The notes: a model not told the origin generated them from the sequence alone. A stretch of 64,000 nt of DNA from Chelatococcus sambhunathii (GCF_001418005.1 NZ_LIOL01000002.1:180990-244989); one strand, 5' to 3'; positions 20,421 through 31,028 are shown, counted from the first letter of the stretch. Numbers and translations: made by a program.

Positions 20421-20762
20421 TCAGGCCACCATCGCTTTGCGCTCCTGCCGCTTCTCGAACGCCTTGCCCCAGCGCGACAGCGCGTCGACGGCCTCGTTGA
20501 GGCTGCGGCCGAAGTCGGTCGCGGAATATTCCACCTTCTGCACGGCGCCGGGGAAGACCTCGCGGCGGATGAGGTCGTCGGCCTCCATCTCGCGCAGTTG
20601 CTGCGCCAGAACCTTCTCGCTCACGCCCGGCAGCAGCCGGCGCAGCTCGCCGAAACGGCGGGGCCGGAGCGTCACTTCCCACAGGATGCCCATCTTCCAC
20701 TTGCCCGAGATGGCATTGAGGGCGCTGGCGAAGCCGCATTCGTCGGTTTCGAGGCGTTTCAT
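20421..20762 (-). CDS. HxlR family transcriptional regulator
   Basis: A 113-residue winged-helix protein of the HxlR/DUF24 group. The signature ISGKWKMGILWEV is followed by RFGELRRLLPGVSEKVLAQQLREMEADDLIRREV (read as two blocks, residues 36-70) and the wing VEYSATDFGRSL. Many members sense electrophiles or aldehydes through a conserved Cys near the N-terminus, here Cys9. It is divergent from the NAD(P)-binding reductase gene, which is the likely target. A palindromic region lies between them. The ATG at 20762 is the only sensible start. Confidence 0.92.
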   Translation of the reverse strand: MKRLETDECGFASALNAISGKWKMGILWEVTLRPRRFGELRRLLPGVSEKVLAQQLREMEADDLIRREVFPGAVQKVEYSATDFGRSLNEAVDALSRWGKAFEKRQERKAMVA

Positions 20763-20769
20763 TGCAAAA

Positions 20770-20815
20770 CCACTTACCTTGGGGTGAGCGCTTACTTGAA
20801 AGTGCGTAATTTACA
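20770..20815. promoter_or_regulatory. Candidate HxlR operator region
   Basis: The divergent region contains CTTACC-TTGG-GGTGAG (one mismatch from a perfect dyad) around 20773-20788 and the perfect dyad ACTT-GA-AAGT at 20794-20803, inside TTACTTGAAAGTGCGTAA. The TACT-N4-AGT core resembles known DUF24-family operators such as that of YodB. This is pattern-based inference only. Confidence 0.35.
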
Positions 20816-20888
20816 CTGTCGCCAGGCCGCGCCTATCAATCGGCAACCCGGCGGGTGCTGCTCGCCAAGATAGGTGGGGTTTCCCGTC

Positions 20889-21785
20889 ATGACAAAGACT
20901 TGTGTCGTCGGCGCCGGCCGCATGGGCTCGGCGTTCGCGAGAGCCTTGCTCGCAGAGGGCATCGAAACGCGCGTATGGAACCGCTCGCCGGAGAAGGTCG
21001 CTCCCCTCGTCGCGGCGGGCGCGCACGCCCCTGAATCACTGGCAGAAGCGGTGGCCGCATCGGATGTCGTCATCGTCAATGTCATCGATTATGCGGCGGC
21101 GGACGCGCTGCTGCGCATGCTGGCGGTGGAACGCGCGCTCGCCGGCAAGGTGGTGGTGCAGCTCACGTCCGGTTCGCCCCGGCAGGCGCGCGAGGCCGGC
21201 CGATGGGCGGCGGAGCGGGACATCGCCTATCTCGACGGCGCCATCATGGCGACGCCGAACTTCATCGGCGGGGCGGAGACGACGATACTCTACTCCGGCA
21301 TGCGGCAGGCGTTCGAACGCCATCGCGACGTGCTGCGCGTGTTCGGCGGCAACGGCGTGTTCGTCGGCGAGGATGCGGGCCATGCGTCCGCGCTCGACAC
21401 GGGGCTGCTGACGCAGATGTGGGGCAAGCTCTTCGGCACCCTGCAGGCGCTGGCGGTGGTCCGCGCAGAGGGCTTCGGCCTGGAGGCCTATGCCCGATAC
21501 ATGCGGGACTTCCAGCTGGTGGTCGATGCGGCGACCGACGATCTCATCGCGCGGGTGGGCGAGGGGCGCTGGCGCGGCGACGCCGCGACGCTCGCGACCA
21601 TCGAGGCGCATTACAGCGCCTTCCATCATCTCCTGGCCATCGGCGACGAGCACGGGCTGGACCGCGCGCTTCCGGCGGCACTCGACGGGCTGTTCAAGGC
21701 CGCGCTCGCGGCCGGCCACGCGGCGGACGATTTCGCGGCGCTGATGCGTTTCATCGAGCGGGGCGGGGTGCGCCATGCCGCCTGA
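20889..21785 (+). CDS. NAD(P)-binding oxidoreductase, 6PGDH/imine-reductase-like
   Basis: A 298-residue protein with an N-terminal Rossmann domain (VVGAGRMGSAFARAL, residues 6-20) and a helical C-terminal dimerisation domain, the architecture of beta-hydroxyacid dehydrogenases and imine reductases. The segment DGAIMATPNFIGGAETTILYSG is the substrate-side helix of this group. The usual catalytic Lys of beta-hydroxyacid dehydrogenases is not evident, which favours the imine-reductase-like branch. The ATG at 20889 follows AGGTGGGG; a GTG 15 bases earlier would overlap that site. It is divergent from HxlR and overlaps the GFA gene by 11 bases, so the three probably form one regulated module. Confidence 0.85.
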   Translation: MTKTCVVGAGRMGSAFARALLAEGIETRVWNRSPEKVAPLVAAGAHAPESLAEAVAASDVVIVNVIDYAAADALLRMLAVERALAGKVVVQLTSGSPRQAREAGRWAAERDIAYLDGAIMATPNFIGGAETTILYSGMRQAFERHRDVLRVFGGNGVFVGEDAGHASALDTGLLTQMWGKLFGTLQALAVVRAEGFGLEAYARYMRDFQLVVDAATDDLIARVGEGRWRGDAATLATIEAHYSAFHHLLAIGDEHGLDRALPAALDGLFKAALAAGHAADDFAALMRFIERGGVRHAA

Positions 21786-22188
21786 AGCGGAGCGGGAGCG
21801 CACCGCCCGCTGCACCTGCGGGCAGCTGAGCCTCACGCTCGCCGGGCCGCCGGACCGGGTCTATGCCTGTGGTTGCCGCGAATGCCAGCGGGCGACGGGC
21901 TCGGCCTTCGGCTGGCGGGCGCGCTACGGCAAGAGCGCCGTGGTGCGCACCACTGGCGAGCATCGCCGCTTCCGGCGTGGCAGCGATGCGGGGCGCTGGG
22001 TGGAGCAGATCTTCTGCCCAGTCTGCGGGACGCAGCTCTACATGGAGGCGGAGGTGATCTCTGACGGGCTCGTCGTGTCGGCCGGGTGTTTCGAGCAAGC
22101 GGACGTCGGCCCGCCGGCCGCCCTCTTCAATGCCGGTCGTCGGCCCGACTGGCTGACCCTCGGCGAGGCGATCCCGCTCGTGGAATAG
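21775..22188 (+). CDS. GFA/CENP-V family zinc-binding protein
   Basis: A 137-residue protein with the Mss4-like fold of glutathione-dependent formaldehyde-activating enzymes. The Zn-binding Cys set is complete: C13 and C15, C32-x-C34-x2-C37, and C81-x2-C84 in IFCPVCGTQLY. Family members bind glutathione adducts of formaldehyde or simply bind zinc; the real reaction here is unknown. The start overlaps the end of the reductase gene by 11 bases, implying co-translation. Together with HxlR and the reductase this suggests a small response to a reactive carbonyl or electrophile. Confidence 0.88.
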   Translation: MPPEAERERTARCTCGQLSLTLAGPPDRVYACGCRECQRATGSAFGWRARYGKSAVVRTTGEHRRFRRGSDAGRWVEQIFCPVCGTQLYMEAEVISDGLVVSAGCFEQADVGPPAALFNAGRRPDWLTLGEAIPLVE

Positions 22189-22189
22189 C

Positions 22190-22891
22190 CTACCGCCGCG
22201 CCCCCTCGACCATCATCTGCACGGCCCGCGCCACGTGGTCCGGGTCGTCGTCGATGCGGTTCATCAGGAGGCGGAACCAGTTGAAGCCGAAATAGAGCTC
22301 GACGAGCGCCTCGACATTGTCGGGCGCGATCTCGCCGCGCTCCACGGCCCGGTCGAAGACTTCCCGCAGGCGGCACATGTGCTGGGGGACGAAGCGGTCG
22401 CGCAAGGCGGCGAGGGAGACGGGGTTGGTCTGCGCCTCGGCGATGAGGGCGCGGAAGGCGCCACCCGAGGGCGTCGTGCGCCAGAAGGTCCAGAGTGCGT
22501 TGACGAGCGTGCGCAGGTCCCGCGCCAGCGAGCCCGTGTCGGGCATGGCGATGGCGGCCGCCTTGTCCGCCTGGTAGATGGCGATGAAGAGGTCGGCCTT
22601 CGTCGGCCACCAGCGGTAGATCGTCGGCTTGCCCGCGCCCGCGCGGCGCGCCACCTCGTCGATGGAAAAGCCCGCGTAACCTTTTTCCTGCAACAAGGAT
22701 CGTGCGGCGGCGATGACCGCCGCCTCGCTCGCCGGATTGCGCCGGGCGCCGATCGAGGTGCGGCGGCCGCGCCCGTCTGCCATGCCGGACGGGGAGGGGG
22801 CTCCGTCGTCATCGTCCGCGTCGGGCGGGATCGACCTGTCGGCCGGCTCGCTCGGCGGGACGCCCGCCGGCGGACGAGGGGGGCGGGACAT
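22190..22891 (-). CDS. TetR family transcriptional repressor
   Basis: A 233-residue regulator. The TetR N-terminal helix-turn-helix is at about residues 52-98 (AARSLLQEKGYAGFSIDEVA then AGAGKPTIYRWWPTKADLF), followed by a TetR C-terminal ligand domain (about 120-225) of the AcrR/YcdC-like type. The first 40 residues are a disordered Pro/Asp-rich extension. The ATG at 22891 has GGAGGAG five bases upstream; a later ATG at 22783 would drop the extension only. It is divergent from the small membrane protein gene at 23015, and a perfect dyad between them is the probable operator. Its 3-prime end lies one base from the GFA gene end. Confidence 0.92.
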   Translation of the reverse strand: MSRPPRPPAGVPPSEPADRSIPPDADDDDGAPSPSGMADGRGRRTSIGARRNPASEAAVIAAARSLLQEKGYAGFSIDEVARRAGAGKPTIYRWWPTKADLFIAIYQADKAAAIAMPDTGSLARDLRTLVNALWTFWRTTPSGGAFRALIAEAQTNPVSLAALRDRFVPQHMCRLREVFDRAVERGEIAPDNVEALVELYFGFNWFRLLMNRIDDDPDHVARAVQMMVEGARR

Positions 22892-22946
22892 GGGGCTCCT
22901 CCGGTTTCCTGCAGGTTTTTTTTTCGCTCCGCCCCTTAACATAACG

Positions 22947-22992
22947 AAACGGCCCGTTTATATCCATGGCCGAAACGATACGGATCGTTTCG
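22947..22992. promoter_or_regulatory. Double operator for the divergent TetR regulator
   Basis: A perfect palindrome CGAAACGAT-ACGG-ATCGTTTCG lies at 22971-22992, and a shorter one, AAACG-GCC-CGTTT, at 22947-22959. Both contain the half-site GAAACG/CGTTTC typical of many TetR/AcrR operators. They are placed between the TetR gene and the gene at 23015, where a bound dimer would block both start regions. Confidence 0.7.
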
Positions 22993-23014
22993 TTTTCTAC
23001 GGAGACGGTTCCCC

Positions 23015-23275
23015 ATGCCTTCCGCTGTTTCCCCTTCTTCTCCTTCCCCCGCCGCCTCTCCTGCAGCGCAGCCGTCGCGCCTGCGCTTCTCGCTCGCCCT
23101 CATTCCCGGGGCCTATGTGCTGATCACCGCCATCCTCTACGGTCTCGGGCCGCTGATGGAGGACTGGCCGGTCTTCCTGCGCACACTCGCCATCGTGCCG
23201 CTCATGGTCTTCGGCATGGTCTATGCCGTCATCCCGCTCGTGCGGCGGGCAATGAGCGGGCGGCGCGGCGGCTGA
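23015..23275 (+). CDS. Small inner-membrane protein, probable TetR target
   Basis: An 86-residue protein with a Ser/Pro/Ala-rich N-terminus and two predicted membrane helices (about 25-47, LALIPGAYVLITAILYGLG, and 55-77, FLRTLAIVPLMVFGMVYAVI), ending in a basic tail RRAMSGRRGG. It resembles DUF2798-type two-helix proteins, but I am not sure of that. Function is unknown. It begins 23 bases after the palindromic operator and is followed by a strong hairpin at 23347, so it is likely a single-gene transcript repressed by the TetR protein. Confidence 0.7.
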   Translation: MPSAVSPSSPSPAASPAAQPSRLRFSLALIPGAYVLITAILYGLGPLMEDWPVFLRTLAIVPLMVFGMVYAVIPLVRRAMSGRRGG

Positions 23276-23346
23276 GGCGCGTCGGCCCTCACGCCGGCCA
23301 TTCGTCCGCTCGACTTGTCTTGCAGCCTGATTTGCGTCAAAGCGAC

Positions 23347-23378
23347 GAAGGGCCGGCCGCCGCCGGCCCTTCGCCTGT
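23347..23378 (+). terminator. Intrinsic terminator after the small membrane protein gene
   Basis: GAAGGGCCGGC at 23347-23357 pairs perfectly with GCCGGCCCTTC at 23362-23372 around a four-base loop, followed by GCCTGTTTT. It separates the TetR-controlled gene from the glycosyltransferase cassette. Confidence 0.75.
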
Positions 23379-23415
23379 TTTCCGGGCTCCGGGCCCTTCT
23401 TCGACGGGTTCTGTC

Positions 23416-24294
23416 TTGCCGCTCGATGCCTCGGCCGTCACGGCGGTCGTCGTCACCCACGATTCGGCCCATTGCCTGCCGGCCTGCCTGGCGGCCGTCG
23501 CGGCCTGCGGCGCCGCGGCGATCGTCGTCGATAATGCGAGCCGCGACGGCTCGACCGCGCTTGCCGAGCATCTCGGCGCGCGGGTGATCCGCAGCGCCCG
23601 CAACGAGGGCTACGGCCGCGCCAGCAACATCGGCGTGCGGGCCGCCGCGAGCGAATTCGTCCTCATCGTCAATCCGGACCTCGTGCTCGATGCCGGTGCG
23701 GTCAAAGCGCTTCTCGCCGCGGCCGAGCGCTATCCCGATGCCGGGCTCCTCGCCCCGCGCATCGAGGAGGCGGACGGGCGCTTCTTCTTCCAGCCGCGCT
23801 CGCTGCTCTCGCCCTATCTCCACAATCCTTCCGGGCGCCTCGTGCTGCCGGAGGGGGACTGCTGCGCGCCTTTCCTGTCCGGGGCGGCGCTGTTCTGCCG
23901 GCGGGACGTCTTCCTCGCGCTCGGCGGCTTCGACGAGGCGATCTTCCTCTTCTACGAGGATGACGACCTGTGCCGGCGCATGGCCGATTCCGGCCGGGCG
24001 CTGATCCATGTCGATGCGGCGCGGGCCATGCACGGGCGCGGCCGCTCCAGCGCGCCGGAGCCGGGCCGCATCTTCCGGTCCCGCTGGCACCAGGCGTGGT
24101 CGCGCGCCTATGTGTCGCGCAAGTACGGCCTGCCGGATCCGGCGTTTGGCATGTTCGCCGTCAACGCGCTCAAGGCGGCGGGTGCCTGCCTCACCTTCAA
24201 CCGGCGGCTCATCGAGCGCTACGGCGGCTCGGCCGCCGGCGCGTGGGCATGGCTGACGGGGCGCGGCGCGCTGGCGCGCGAAGGGCTGGACTAG
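23416..24294 (+). CDS. Glycosyltransferase family 2 protein
   Basis: A 292-residue GT-A fold enzyme like WbbL-type rhamnosyltransferases. It has [10 protein letters not shown] at the N-terminus, the nucleotide-binding VDNASRDGS motif, a DxD-like NPDLVLD, and the acceptor-side [18 protein letters not shown] motif. A TTG at 23416 is the only start between the upstream terminator and the first beta strand, so it is chosen although its ribosome site is weak. It probably adds a sugar to a cell-surface polysaccharide at the cytoplasmic side of the membrane. The two following genes encode an acyltransferase and a methyltransferase, so the three may modify the same glycan. Confidence 0.85.
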   Translation: MPLDASAVTAVVVTHDSAHCLPACLAAVAACGAAAIVVDNASRDGSTALAEHLGARVIRSARNEGYGRASNIGVRAAASEFVLIVNPDLVLDAGAVKALLAAAERYPDAGLLAPRIEEADGRFFFQPRSLLSPYLHNPSGRLVLPEGDCCAPFLSGAALFCRRDVFLALGGFDEAIFLFYEDDDLCRRMADSGRALIHVDAARAMHGRGRSSAPEPGRIFRSRWHQAWSRAYVSRKYGLPDPAFGMFAVNALKAAGACLTFNRRLIERYGGSAAGAWAWLTGRGALAREGLD

Positions 24295-24304
24295 GGAGAC
24301 AGCC

Positions 24305-24928
24305 ATGTGGATCGAGAAGCTGTGGCGGCGCTGGACCAATCCCCACAACCTCACGCGCCTCTTCCATGCGCGCGAGGCCGCCCGCTTCGGCTGGCAGATC
24401 GGCGACTACAGCTATGGCCGGCTGCGCGTGCGACGCTGGGGCGAGGGCGGGTGCCTCGTCATCGGCCCCTACTGTTCCTTCGCCGATGACGTCACCGTCT
24501 TCCTCGGCGGCAACCACCGCACCGACTGGGTGACGACCTATCCCTTCTCGGGCCTGCTGGAGCTGTGGCCGGAGGCGCGAGGGTTGCCGACGCCCGAGGC
24601 GACGCGCGGCGATGTCGTCATCGGCGCGGACGTGTGGGTGGGCTCGGGCGCGACCATCCTGTCCGGCGTCACCATCGGGCCCGGCGCCGTCATCGGCGCG
24701 CGGGCGGTGGTGGCGCGCGACGTGCCGGCCTATGCGGTCGTCGTCGGCAATCCGGCGCGCGTGGTGCGCCGCCGCTTCGACGAGGCGACGGTCGAGGCGC
24801 TCGTCGCCGCCCGTTGGTGGGAGCGCCCGCGGGCCGAGCTGGTGCCGCTCATGGCGCTCCTCCTGTCCGGCGATACGGCCGCCGTCCTTGCCGCTCTCAG
24901 GGGCGCTGGAGACGGGGGGCGAGGCTGA
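24305..24928 (+). CDS. Hexapeptide-repeat acyltransferase (CatB/xenobiotic-acetyltransferase type)
   Basis: A 207-residue left-handed beta-helix enzyme. Hexapeptide repeats run through [22 protein letters not shown] and again [33 protein letters not shown] (residues about 97-140), closing with [13 protein letters not shown]. The conserved GGNHRTDW segment contains the His of the CatB group. Members O-acetylate antibiotics or sugars; beside a glycosyltransferase, sugar acetylation is more likely. GGGAGA precedes the ATG at 24305, ten bases after the glycosyltransferase stop. Confidence 0.88.
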   Translation: MWIEKLWRRWTNPHNLTRLFHAREAARFGWQIGDYSYGRLRVRRWGEGGCLVIGPYCSFADDVTVFLGGNHRTDWVTTYPFSGLLELWPEARGLPTPEATRGDVVIGADVWVGSGATILSGVTIGPGAVIGARAVVARDVPAYAVVVGNPARVVRRRFDEATVEALVAARWWERPRAELVPLMALLLSGDTAAVLAALRGAGDGGRG

Positions 24929-24991
24929 GATTGAGGCTGGCCTGCGGCGGCACGACCTGCTAGGCGGAAGGCCCTGATCGACCGGCTGACG

Positions 24992-25636
24992 ATGCTCGAC
25001 CGCTATTACGACACCGCCCGCACCGAGGTACTGCCCTTCCTGCCCGCGCGCGTCACGCGCCTGCTCGACGTCGGCTGCGGCGCCGGCGCGACCACGCGGG
25101 CCGTGGCGGCTCGCCATGCCGTGGTGTGGAAGGGCGGCATCGAGTATGTCGATGCCGTGGCGGCGCAGGCCGAGCCGCATTTCGACCGGCTGTGGCGCGG
25201 CGATGCCCAGGCGGCGGCGCTGGAGGCCGAGATCGCGCCCGGCTCGCTCGACCTCGTGCTGTGCCTCGACGTGCTCGAGCACATGGCCGACCCCTGGACG
25301 ATGGTGAAGCGCCTGTCGGCGCTGCTTGCGCCGGGAGGGCGGCTTATCGTCTCGGTGCCCAATATCCGGCACTGGAAGTTCATCTGGCGGTTGCTGATGA
25401 AGGGCGATTTCCGCTATCGCGACGCAGGGCTGCTCGATCGCACGCATCTGCGCTTCTTCGTCAAGGAGACGGCGGCGGAGCTGGCGACGGTCGGCGGCCT
25501 GACGCTGGTCGGCGTGCATTCGGTGCAGCGGTTCCGCTTTCCCGATGCGCGCTGGCTCCTGATGGCGCTGAGCTTCGGCCGGCTGGAGACGCTGCTCGCC
25601 AAGCAATGGCTGGTGGTGGCCGAGCGAAAATCGTGA
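24992..25636 (+). CDS. Class I SAM-dependent methyltransferase
   Basis: A 214-residue methyltransferase with the SAM-binding motif I LLDVGCGAGATTRAV (residues 24-38), a motif IV region LDLVLCLDVLEHMADPW and post-motif segment LLAPGGRLIVSVPN. It is of the Methyltransf_11/UbiG-like type seen in surface-polysaccharide loci, where it methylates sugar hydroxyls; the ending RTHLRFFVKE also recurs in such proteins. It lies 63 bases after the acyltransferase and may belong to the same transcript. Substrate unproven. Confidence 0.88.
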   Translation: MLDRYYDTARTEVLPFLPARVTRLLDVGCGAGATTRAVAARHAVVWKGGIEYVDAVAAQAEPHFDRLWRGDAQAAALEAEIAPGSLDLVLCLDVLEHMADPWTMVKRLSALLAPGGRLIVSVPNIRHWKFIWRLLMKGDFRYRDAGLLDRTHLRFFVKETAAELATVGGLTLVGVHSVQRFRFPDARWLLMALSFGRLETLLAKQWLVVAERKS

Positions 25637-25679
25637 TGGGGTCGGGACCGTCGGCAAGGGCGGTCCGGGGAGGGATGGT

Positions 25680-27983
<2,304 letters not shown>

Positions 27984-28126
27984 TCGTTGCGTGCCTGCTG
28001 CCAGCCGTGAGAGAAGCGCGTAGCGCAGCAGGGGACGACGGCTCTCCCTGCTATGGCTGGGGCTCGTCACCGCCAAAGCGTGAGTTGCTGGACCACCGGG
28101 TTTCCAGCCTCGCGGCAGCACCGCGG

Positions 28127-28160
28127 CGTGGATGCCCGCGACGAGCGCGGGCATGACGGT
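28127..28160. repeat. REP-type half element
   Basis: CGTGGATGCCCGCG and CGCGGGCATGACGGT form a short hairpin matching one half of the longer palindromes at 96 and 8645, in reverse orientation. It lies in the 560-base gap 27984-28543 between maeB and the gene at 28544, which otherwise holds only the composite repeat below and no gene. Confidence 0.6.
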
Positions 28161-28313
28161 GGATAATGGCAGTTCTGTCCTGGCAGGAGTAGCGGGACGA
28201 ACTTATTCCGGCGTTCTGAAGAGACGCGCGGCGCGAGCATCCTCGATACACATCCCGACTGGCAGGACATCTACCGGACGTTGGCCCGAGTAGGGAAGAC
28301 GCAAACCCACCCA

Positions 28314-28463
28314 CGTCATGCCCGCGCTTGTCGCGGGCATCCCCGCCGCGAGGCTGGCACGAGCGTACAAGACGTGGATGGCAACAGCAGCGCGCCTCGC
28401 GTCTCTTTGCAGTGACGCAAGTTGGGCAAGCCCGACTTGCGTTGGACAAGCCCGGCCATGACG
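28314..28463. repeat. REP-type palindromic element, long composite copy
   Basis: The outer arms are CGTCATGCCCGCG at 28314 and CCCGGCCATGACG ending at 28463, as in the other copies, but the interior is about 60 bases longer. It includes a near-tandem GTTGGGCAAGCCCGACTTGC / GTTGGACAAGCCCGGCCATG, which looks like duplication of one arm. Confidence 0.65.
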
Positions 28464-28543
28464 AGGGAGAAGTTGCGCTTACCATCCCGCGTCGCTGCCG
28501 TTCGCAGATGGCATCGCGCCGCTGTGCCCGGCGCTGCCGAGGC

Positions 28544-30565
28544 CTATTCTGCCTTGGCCTCGATCGTCACCTGCTCGAACAATGTCGCGGGTTCGCCGCC
28601 AGCGGCGGCGAAGTCGGCGAGGCCGAGGCCGCCCGCGTTGTTGGCGGTTGCCGTGACGTTGAGCGCGCCGGGCTTGGCGACGAAGCGCGCCACGGCATTG
28701 GCGAGCGTCCGTGCGCCCTCGGAATTGCCGAGGAAGGCCGGCACGACGATGGCGGCGCCCATGCCGTATTCCTTGCGCAGGTCGTCCGGCTTGCGCTTCT
28801 GCTTCTTCGCCTCCTGCTCCAGGAAGCGCTCGAAGATGCCGCCATTCTCGACGGCGAATGACAGGCGCTTCGCCGTCGCCGACATGAGGGCGACCTGCTG
28901 GATGGCCTCGTCCGACGAAAAGATGTCCTTCGTGACATTGCCGAGGAGGGCCGAGAGCGTCACGGCACCCATGTCCTTGCCGTTGAACGACAAAGTCTTG
29001 ACGGCGAGTTCCTGCTTGTCCGGCGCCCAGGCGGCATCGAGGGCGAACGACAGGTCGAGCGCCTCATAGCCCATGGCGCGCAGCTCCTTGAGCCCGTCCT
29101 TGTCGGTGCCCGCGGGCAGGGCCATGGCGAAATGGTCAACGCGCGCGCCGAGTTCGGTCGGGATGTCGTCGACGATATTGCCGGCCTTGAGGTCGATGGC
29201 GCCGATCGCCATCTTGATCCGCTCGCCGGCCTTCACGGCCCGCTTGTCCTTGCCGCGGCGCGGCTCGTCCTCGTCGGCCGGGATGTCGATGTCGATGGCC
29301 TCGATGCGGGCATGGCCGATCAGGGGCACGAATTTCCGGGCGTCGAGATCCTCGAAATCCGTATCGGGTGCGGCGAGCGCCTCTTTCAGCCGCTCCAGCA
29401 TCGGGCGCCAGACGATTTCGGAGAAGCTCATGCCGCCGAAGCGCATTTCGGCATCCGGCGTGACGAAGCGCATGCCGGTGACCGAGAAGCTGGGGCCGGT
29501 CGCATCGGCGCTCATGGCGATGCGCTCCATCTCGCCGTCGATCGGCTCGCCCTTCTTCTCGTCCTTGCCCTTGAAGGTGAACCCGGAAGCCTCGAAGCCG
29601 CCGATCTCGAAAGCCGTCATCATGTCGACGAGGCGCATGAAGAAGGCCTTGCGCTCCGCGGATGACAGCTTCTCGAAGTCGTCCACCTTGCCGAGCGCGT
29701 CGATGGTGCCGAGCCAGGAATCGGCCGTCGGGCGCGCCTTGAAGTCGCGGCCGGAGATGCGCGCGACACCGACCTCGTTGCCCTTCGCATCGCGCATGCT
29801 GAAGTTCTCGACGCTGAAGGCGCCGTAAAGCCGCTTCGGCTCGGTGTCGCCCGGGCCGGCCTTCTCGCCATAGACGCGGGCTGTCTGCACCGTGTCGAAA
29901 TCGTCGATGGTGATCGGACCCATGGAGCTGGTGGTCAGCCCCTCCTTCTTCCCGTCAATCCGCATCGTGGCGCGCGGGACGGCGATGGCAGAGATGACGC
30001 CTGCCCTGATGTCGCGCATCTCGATGTCGTGATAGGTCAACGTCTGCTGCATGTCGCCGACGGTCTGCTCCATCGTCAGCTCGGGGATGCGCACCGCGCT
30101 TGCGGTCAGGGCAGCGAGCCGCTCGGATAGGGGCTGCGTCGCCGCCTTGTCGAAGATGCGGGCAATCGTCGCCTGGTCGAGGTCCGTCCCCGAGACGAGG
30201 ATGCGCGGCATGCGGAGGGTCAGGCCGTCGAGCACGACAGAGACGCCTTCGAGCGTCACGTCGCCCGCGGCAAGAGCGGAGCTGCCGAAAAGGCCCCGGC
30301 CCGGCAGCACGATGCGGTCGATCGAGATCGTCGCGCCCGGCGTGGCGAGACGGAGGCCGTCGACGGCGAGGGGGCCGAACAGCGCACCGGAAACGGCATC
30401 GACCGTTCCGGCGGGCGCCAGGATCCGCGACAGCCGCCATGCGGTGAATTCGTCCGCCACCGGCAAGGCGCCGACGAGCGCGATCGCCGCCGCGCCGGCA
30501 AGAAGGATGTTCCGGCGCCTGCGTGCGCTGAAAACGGGCCGGGCGGGGCGAACTGCGGATGTCAT
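28544..30565 (-). CDS. Large membrane-anchored periplasmic hypothetical protein (AsmA-like character)
   Basis: A 673-residue protein with a basic N-terminus, one membrane helix (about 20-38, ILLAGAAAIALVGALPVA) and a long beta-rich periplasmic part. Repeated alternation of short strands such as ISIDRIVLPG, VTLEGVSVVLDGL and IKMAIGAIDLKAG, and an acidic/basic insert DEDEPRRGKDKR, recall AsmA/DUF3971-type lipid-transfer proteins, but no diagnostic motif allows a firm assignment. AGGAG sits five bases before the ATG at 30565. A copy of the dyad GATGTGCGCCAGCGC found at the GST promoter lies 56 bases upstream at 30621-30635. Confidence 0.75.
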   Translation of the reverse strand: MTSAVRPARPVFSARRRRNILLAGAAAIALVGALPVADEFTAWRLSRILAPAGTVDAVSGALFGPLAVDGLRLATPGATISIDRIVLPGRGLFGSSALAAGDVTLEGVSVVLDGLTLRMPRILVSGTDLDQATIARIFDKAATQPLSERLAALTASAVRIPELTMEQTVGDMQQTLTYHDIEMRDIRAGVISAIAVPRATMRIDGKKEGLTTSSMGPITIDDFDTVQTARVYGEKAGPGDTEPKRLYGAFSVENFSMRDAKGNEVGVARISGRDFKARPTADSWLGTIDALGKVDDFEKLSSAERKAFFMRLVDMMTAFEIGGFEASGFTFKGKDEKKGEPIDGEMERIAMSADATGPSFSVTGMRFVTPDAEMRFGGMSFSEIVWRPMLERLKEALAAPDTDFEDLDARKFVPLIGHARIEAIDIDIPADEDEPRRGKDKRAVKAGERIKMAIGAIDLKAGNIVDDIPTELGARVDHFAMALPAGTDKDGLKELRAMGYEALDLSFALDAAWAPDKQELAVKTLSFNGKDMGAVTLSALLGNVTKDIFSSDEAIQQVALMSATAKRLSFAVENGGIFERFLEQEAKKQKRKPDDLRKEYGMGAAIVVPAFLGNSEGARTLANAVARFVAKPGALNVTATANNAGGLGLADFAAAGGEPATLFEQVTIEAKAE

Positions 30566-30701
30566 AGGGAGCTCCTGATCAACGATTGCCCGTTCATCTA
30601 GAGGAGCGAGGTTACCATTCGATGTGCGCCAGCGCAGCGTCGGCGCGCGCCGCTGTCCGGCTCGCGTCGAGATTGTCCGCCCGCCGGCAGGGGACGTCGG
30701 A

Positions 30702-31028
30702 TCAGAGCGAGAAGGACGTGCCGCAGCCGCAGGAGGCGGTGGCGTGCGGGTTCTCGATCTTGAAGGACTGGCCGATGAGGTCGTCGACGAAATCGACCAC
30801 CGAGCCGTCGATATATTGCAGGGAGACGGAATCGACGACGACGGCCGCGCCGTCGCGCTCCACGATCACGTCGTCGTCGCTGCTGTTGCGCTCGATATCG
30901 AAGGCGTACTGAAAGCCCGAGCAGCCGCCGCCGTTGACGCTGATGCGCAGCATGCTGCCTTCGGGTTCCCCCTTCAGCACCTCCTTGATGCGCCTGGCGG
31001 CGCGCTCCGTCACAGTAATTGCCGACAT
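30702..31028 (-). CDS. erpA: Iron-sulfur cluster insertion protein ErpA
   Basis: A 108-residue A-type carrier that delivers [Fe-S] clusters to target enzymes. The three cluster ligands are C36 in GGGCSGFQY and C100 and C102 in [26 protein letters not shown] at the start and [18 protein letters not shown] are typical of ErpA/IscA; ErpA is chosen over IscA because the gene stands alone next to dgt, an order common in Rhizobiales, rather than in an isc operon. The ATG at 31028 matches homologues. It is divergent from dgt. Confidence 0.93.
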   Translation of the reverse strand: MSAITVTERAARRIKEVLKGEPEGSMLRISVNGGGCSGFQYAFDIERNSSDDDVIVERDGAAVVVDSVSLQYIDGSVVDFVDDLIGQSFKIENPHATASCGCGTSFSL

